A DNA stretch of 8,069 nt, taken from NCBI GenBank assembly GCA_050185455.1, contig JBFWZL010000308.1:1-8069 (forward strand). The letters are read 5' to 3'. The number at the start of each line of letters is the position of its first letter. Positions within the stretch are counted from its first letter, which is position 1. This stretch comes from SYOC01 sp050185455. GTDB taxonomy: Bacteria; Desulfobacterota; Binatia; Bin18. The notes beneath the pieces were generated by a model, which saw only the letters and a list, made by a program, of their open reading frames with translations, was not told where the DNA came from and did not search any database. Shown here piece by piece: positions 6,404 to 8,069 of the stretch. The position numbers and the translations under genes are program-made.

Positions 6404-6522
6404 CAGGGTGAGAGGACAAAGAGCGGCAACGAGCCCATTCCTCCTACTGAAAAATGCGGTAACCGGAGATGATAAGAGAAGTCGGAAAGTGTCGTCTCTC
6501 TGTTTCGTAAGAAAAGCAGCAC

Positions 6523-7476
6523 ATGCGGATCGTATCGACCTTTATTGTGTTTCTCTTTGTCTTAGGAGGCTGTACGACTATAAGGCCTCTCCCGATGCCC
6601 GGCCTGACATTGCCGCAGGGTTCTGGCCTTTTCTCACATGCCGCTTTTGATCGAGTGCTCCGCCGGTTTGTTGATGAGCAGGGCAGGGTAGCGTACGCCG
6701 CGTTACAACGCGAGTCACAGGATATTGAGCGTTATTACGCTTTGCTGACGACTTACAGTCCAGACAGTCATCCTGAGTTGTTTCCCTCTACCGCCAGTCA
6801 ACTCGCCTATTGGCTCAACGCCTATAACGCCGCGGTTATCAAAACCGTGTTGGCGCATTATCCCATCACTGGGGTTGGCGATGTCCAGTCTCCGCTGGCA
6901 CTCTTCTTCCTTCCGGCGAAAAGCGGCTTTTTTGTCCTTCAACGTGTGACCTTTGGCGGCAAGACGACGAATCTGTATTTTCTTGAACATCGAGTGATTC
7001 GTCAACGCTTTCACGATCCGCGCGTGCACTTCGCCCTGAACTGCGCCTCCGGCGGCTGTCCGCGGTTGCCGCGCTACGCCTTTGCCGCGGAGCAGCTCGA
7101 CGAACAACTTGACTTCGAAGCGCGTAAGTTTGTCACCGAGGAGCGCAATGTGTTCGTGGACCACTCTCACCGCACCGTGCGCCTTTCATCGATCTTTGAC
7201 TGGTACAGCGAAGATTTTCTCACGTGGTATGGTAAACAATTCCCGCGACAGGAGGCGACCATGTTGCGCTATATTGCGCTGTACGCTTCGCCGTCTCAAG
7301 TGGAGGATCTCAAACAAGCGGATTCCTATACGATAGAATTTCTTCCCTATGATTGGCGTCTTAACGATCAAAATGAGACGCGTTTCGTCTTTAGCAGCGG
7401 CGGTAGAAGTCTGGGAAGTCTATGCGTAGCCGTTAACAGCGGAATCGATAACGGACTGTCCGAGAAGTTCGGGTAG
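6523..7476 (+). CDS. DUF547 family lipoprotein
   Basis: A 317-residue protein with a lipoprotein signal: a hydrophobic helix from residue 3 ending in LGGC, with Cys17 as the lipidated residue, so it is expected in the envelope. The DUF547 domain covers about 85-205, with SQLAYWLNAYNAAVIKTVL (from 92) and VHFALNCASGGCPRL (168-182, Cys174 and Cys179), the family signatures. The matching C-terminal signature FLPYDWRLND ends at 282. The biochemical function of DUF547 is not known to me. The product continues about 35 residues past the point where relatives I recall stop, and this tail is low in recognisable features. ATG 6523 has only a weak upstream purine stretch (AAGAAAAG), but the signal peptide begins right there. 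A palindromic repeat starts 3 bases after the stop, and a VTT-family gene follows; DUF547 and VTT genes are, as I recall, often neighbours. Confidence 0.85.
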   Translation: MRIVSTFIVFLFVLGGCTTIRPLPMPGLTLPQGSGLFSHAAFDRVLRRFVDEQGRVAYAALQRESQDIERYYALLTTYSPDSHPELFPSTASQLAYWLNAYNAAVIKTVLAHYPITGVGDVQSPLALFFLPAKSGFFVLQRVTFGGKTTNLYFLEHRVIRQRFHDPRVHFALNCASGGCPRLPRYAFAAEQLDEQLDFEARKFVTEERNVFVDHSHRTVRLSSIFDWYSEDFLTWYGKQFPRQEATMLRYIALYASPSQVEDLKQADSYTIEFLPYDWRLNDQNETRFVFSSGGRSLGSLCVAVNSGIDNGLSEKFG

Positions 7477-7479
7477 AAA

Positions 7480-7554
7480 GTCATTGCGAACGAAGTGAAG
7501 CAATTTTTGTCTAAAAAAGAGATTGCTTCGTCGCCTCCGGCCCCTCGCAATGAC
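7480..7554. repeat. Dispersed palindromic repeat (GTCATTGCGA...TCGCAATGAC)
   Basis: The outer 10 bases GTCATTGCGA (7480-7489) and TCGCAATGAC (7545-7554) are perfect inverted complements. A second inner pairing joins GAAGCAAT (7497-7504) and ATTGCTTC (7522-7529) around an A/T-rich loop. The family GTCATTGCGAGCGAAGCGAAGCAATC...GATTGCTTCG...CGCAATGAC is one I recognise from memory as a non-coding, multi-copy element in many unrelated bacterial genomes. It lies between the DUF547 stop and the VTT gene and could act as a transcript-end or processing hairpin. No transposase is associated. Confidence 0.8.
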
Positions 7555-7602
7555 ATCTAGGGCCTACTCTATAAGACAACCTCTAACAGGAGTAATGGTG
7601 TC

Positions 7603-8069
7603 ATGCAAAAATCGGCGTCGAATATGGTGACTCTTAGTGAACAGCCCCAATCCCGTTCTTTGTCATGGGGAAAGGTTGTCATAGGCGCTGTCGCTGTAGT
7701 TGGACTGATCGTGCTTGGCCGGCGAGTTGGCGTTTACCTGCCGCAGTTTGCTCTTTGGGTGAACGGCCTTGGGGTCTGGGGTCCTGTGGTTTTCATTCTC
7801 GGGTATATCGTGGCGGCGGTAGCGTTTGTTCCCGGCTCTCTCTTAACATTGGCCGCCGGAGCGATTTGGGGCATTTTCCCTGGAGTTCCGTATGTCTTCC
7901 TTGCCGCTGTTTTGGGCGCTTCCGCTGCTTTCTTGGTGGCTCGATATGTGGCGCGGGCGGCGATTGAGCGTCGTTGGGTGAATAATCGGCGTTTTGCCGC
8001 TATTGTTCGGGCGGTAGGCATCCAAGGAAGAAATTTGGTGTTCGTGCTTCGCCTCGCGCCAGTCTTTCC
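7603..8069 (+). CDS. TVP38/TMEM64 (VTT domain) family membrane protein, 3' end outside window
   Basis: The first 155 codons are present and the frame is still open at the window edge. After a cytoplasmic N-terminus of about 22 residues comes a transmembrane helix (24-39). A second hydrophobic stretch (59-77) leads into the family signature VPGSLLTLAAGAIWG (76-90), then a further helix with LGASAAFLVARYVARAAIE (104-122). The sequence ends in FVLRLAPVF, which matches the family's conserved reentrant-loop region (RLxPxxP). VTT/DedA-superfamily proteins are implicated in lipid scrambling or membrane homeostasis; many bacterial members have no assigned role. ATG 7603 is chosen for AGGAG at 7588-7592, 10 bases upstream; the ATG at 7595 is in another frame that stops quickly. 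The neighbouring DUF547 lipoprotein suggests a joint envelope function. Confidence 0.9.
   Translation, partial: MQKSASNMVTLSEQPQSRSLSWGKVVIGAVAVVGLIVLGRRVGVYLPQFALWVNGLGVWGPVVFILGYIVAAVAFVPGSLLTLAAGAIWGIFPGVPYVFLAAVLGASAAFLVARYVARAAIERRWVNNRRFAAIVRAVGIQGRNLVFVLRLAPVF

Noticed and set aside
7368..7556. Minus-strand ORF of 62 codons
   Set aside because: Its N-terminal part is translation of the palindromic repeat (7480-7554), a common source of spurious small proteins; the rest is antisense to the DUF547 gene.

Overview
The window reads as a piece of a chromosome from a Gram-negative bacterium that I cannot name. GC content looks moderate (just above 50 %). There is a Lol/Lgt-type lipoprotein signal and a nucleotide-sugar reductase typical of surface polysaccharide synthesis. 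Several short palindromic repeats are of kinds I associate, from memory only, with uncultured deltaproteobacterial or Tectomicrobia/Binatia-like genomes. No rRNA, tRNA, CRISPR array, transposase or phage gene is visible. All confident genes are on the + strand, and no gene-free stretch exceeds about 200 bases.

Layout. (1) Positions 1-1773: the 3' part of a large hybrid sensor histidine kinase (GAF - HisKA - HATPase - receiver). Two stretches in it look like former non-coding repeats now read in frame. (2) 1879-4447: a tight three-gene run of RmlD-type dTDP-4-dehydrorhamnose reductase, a small NrtS-type nitrate/nitrite transporter and a 12-helix APC amino-acid permease, with 3-nt spacing and then a short overlap. 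(3) 4448-4612: a structured leader. (4) 4613-6325: a radical SAM protein resembling the MJ0619/Tes group, translationally coupled to a membrane-anchored thioredoxin-like protein with a CFNC active site. (5) 6326-6522: an intergenic region with a hairpin repeat. (6) 6523-8069: a DUF547 lipoprotein and, after another palindromic repeat, the start of a TVP38/TMEM64 (VTT) membrane protein that runs off the window.

How they may fit together. Genes 4613-6325 form one unit: the stop codon of the radical SAM gene lies inside the Shine-Dalgarno sequence of the thioredoxin-like gene. The DUF547 lipoprotein and the VTT protein form a second envelope-directed pair. The most interesting points are three. 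First, an 11-bp perfect inverted repeat has a right arm that covers the ribosome binding site of the radical SAM gene. Second, the Tes-like radical SAM enzyme has extra conserved-looking C-terminal cysteines and a dedicated redox partner. Third, a heptad-built palindromic element sits inside the ATPase domain of the kinase. I see no single complete 'new system'. The radical SAM/thioredoxin pair, with its possible RNA switch, is the best candidate for follow-up.
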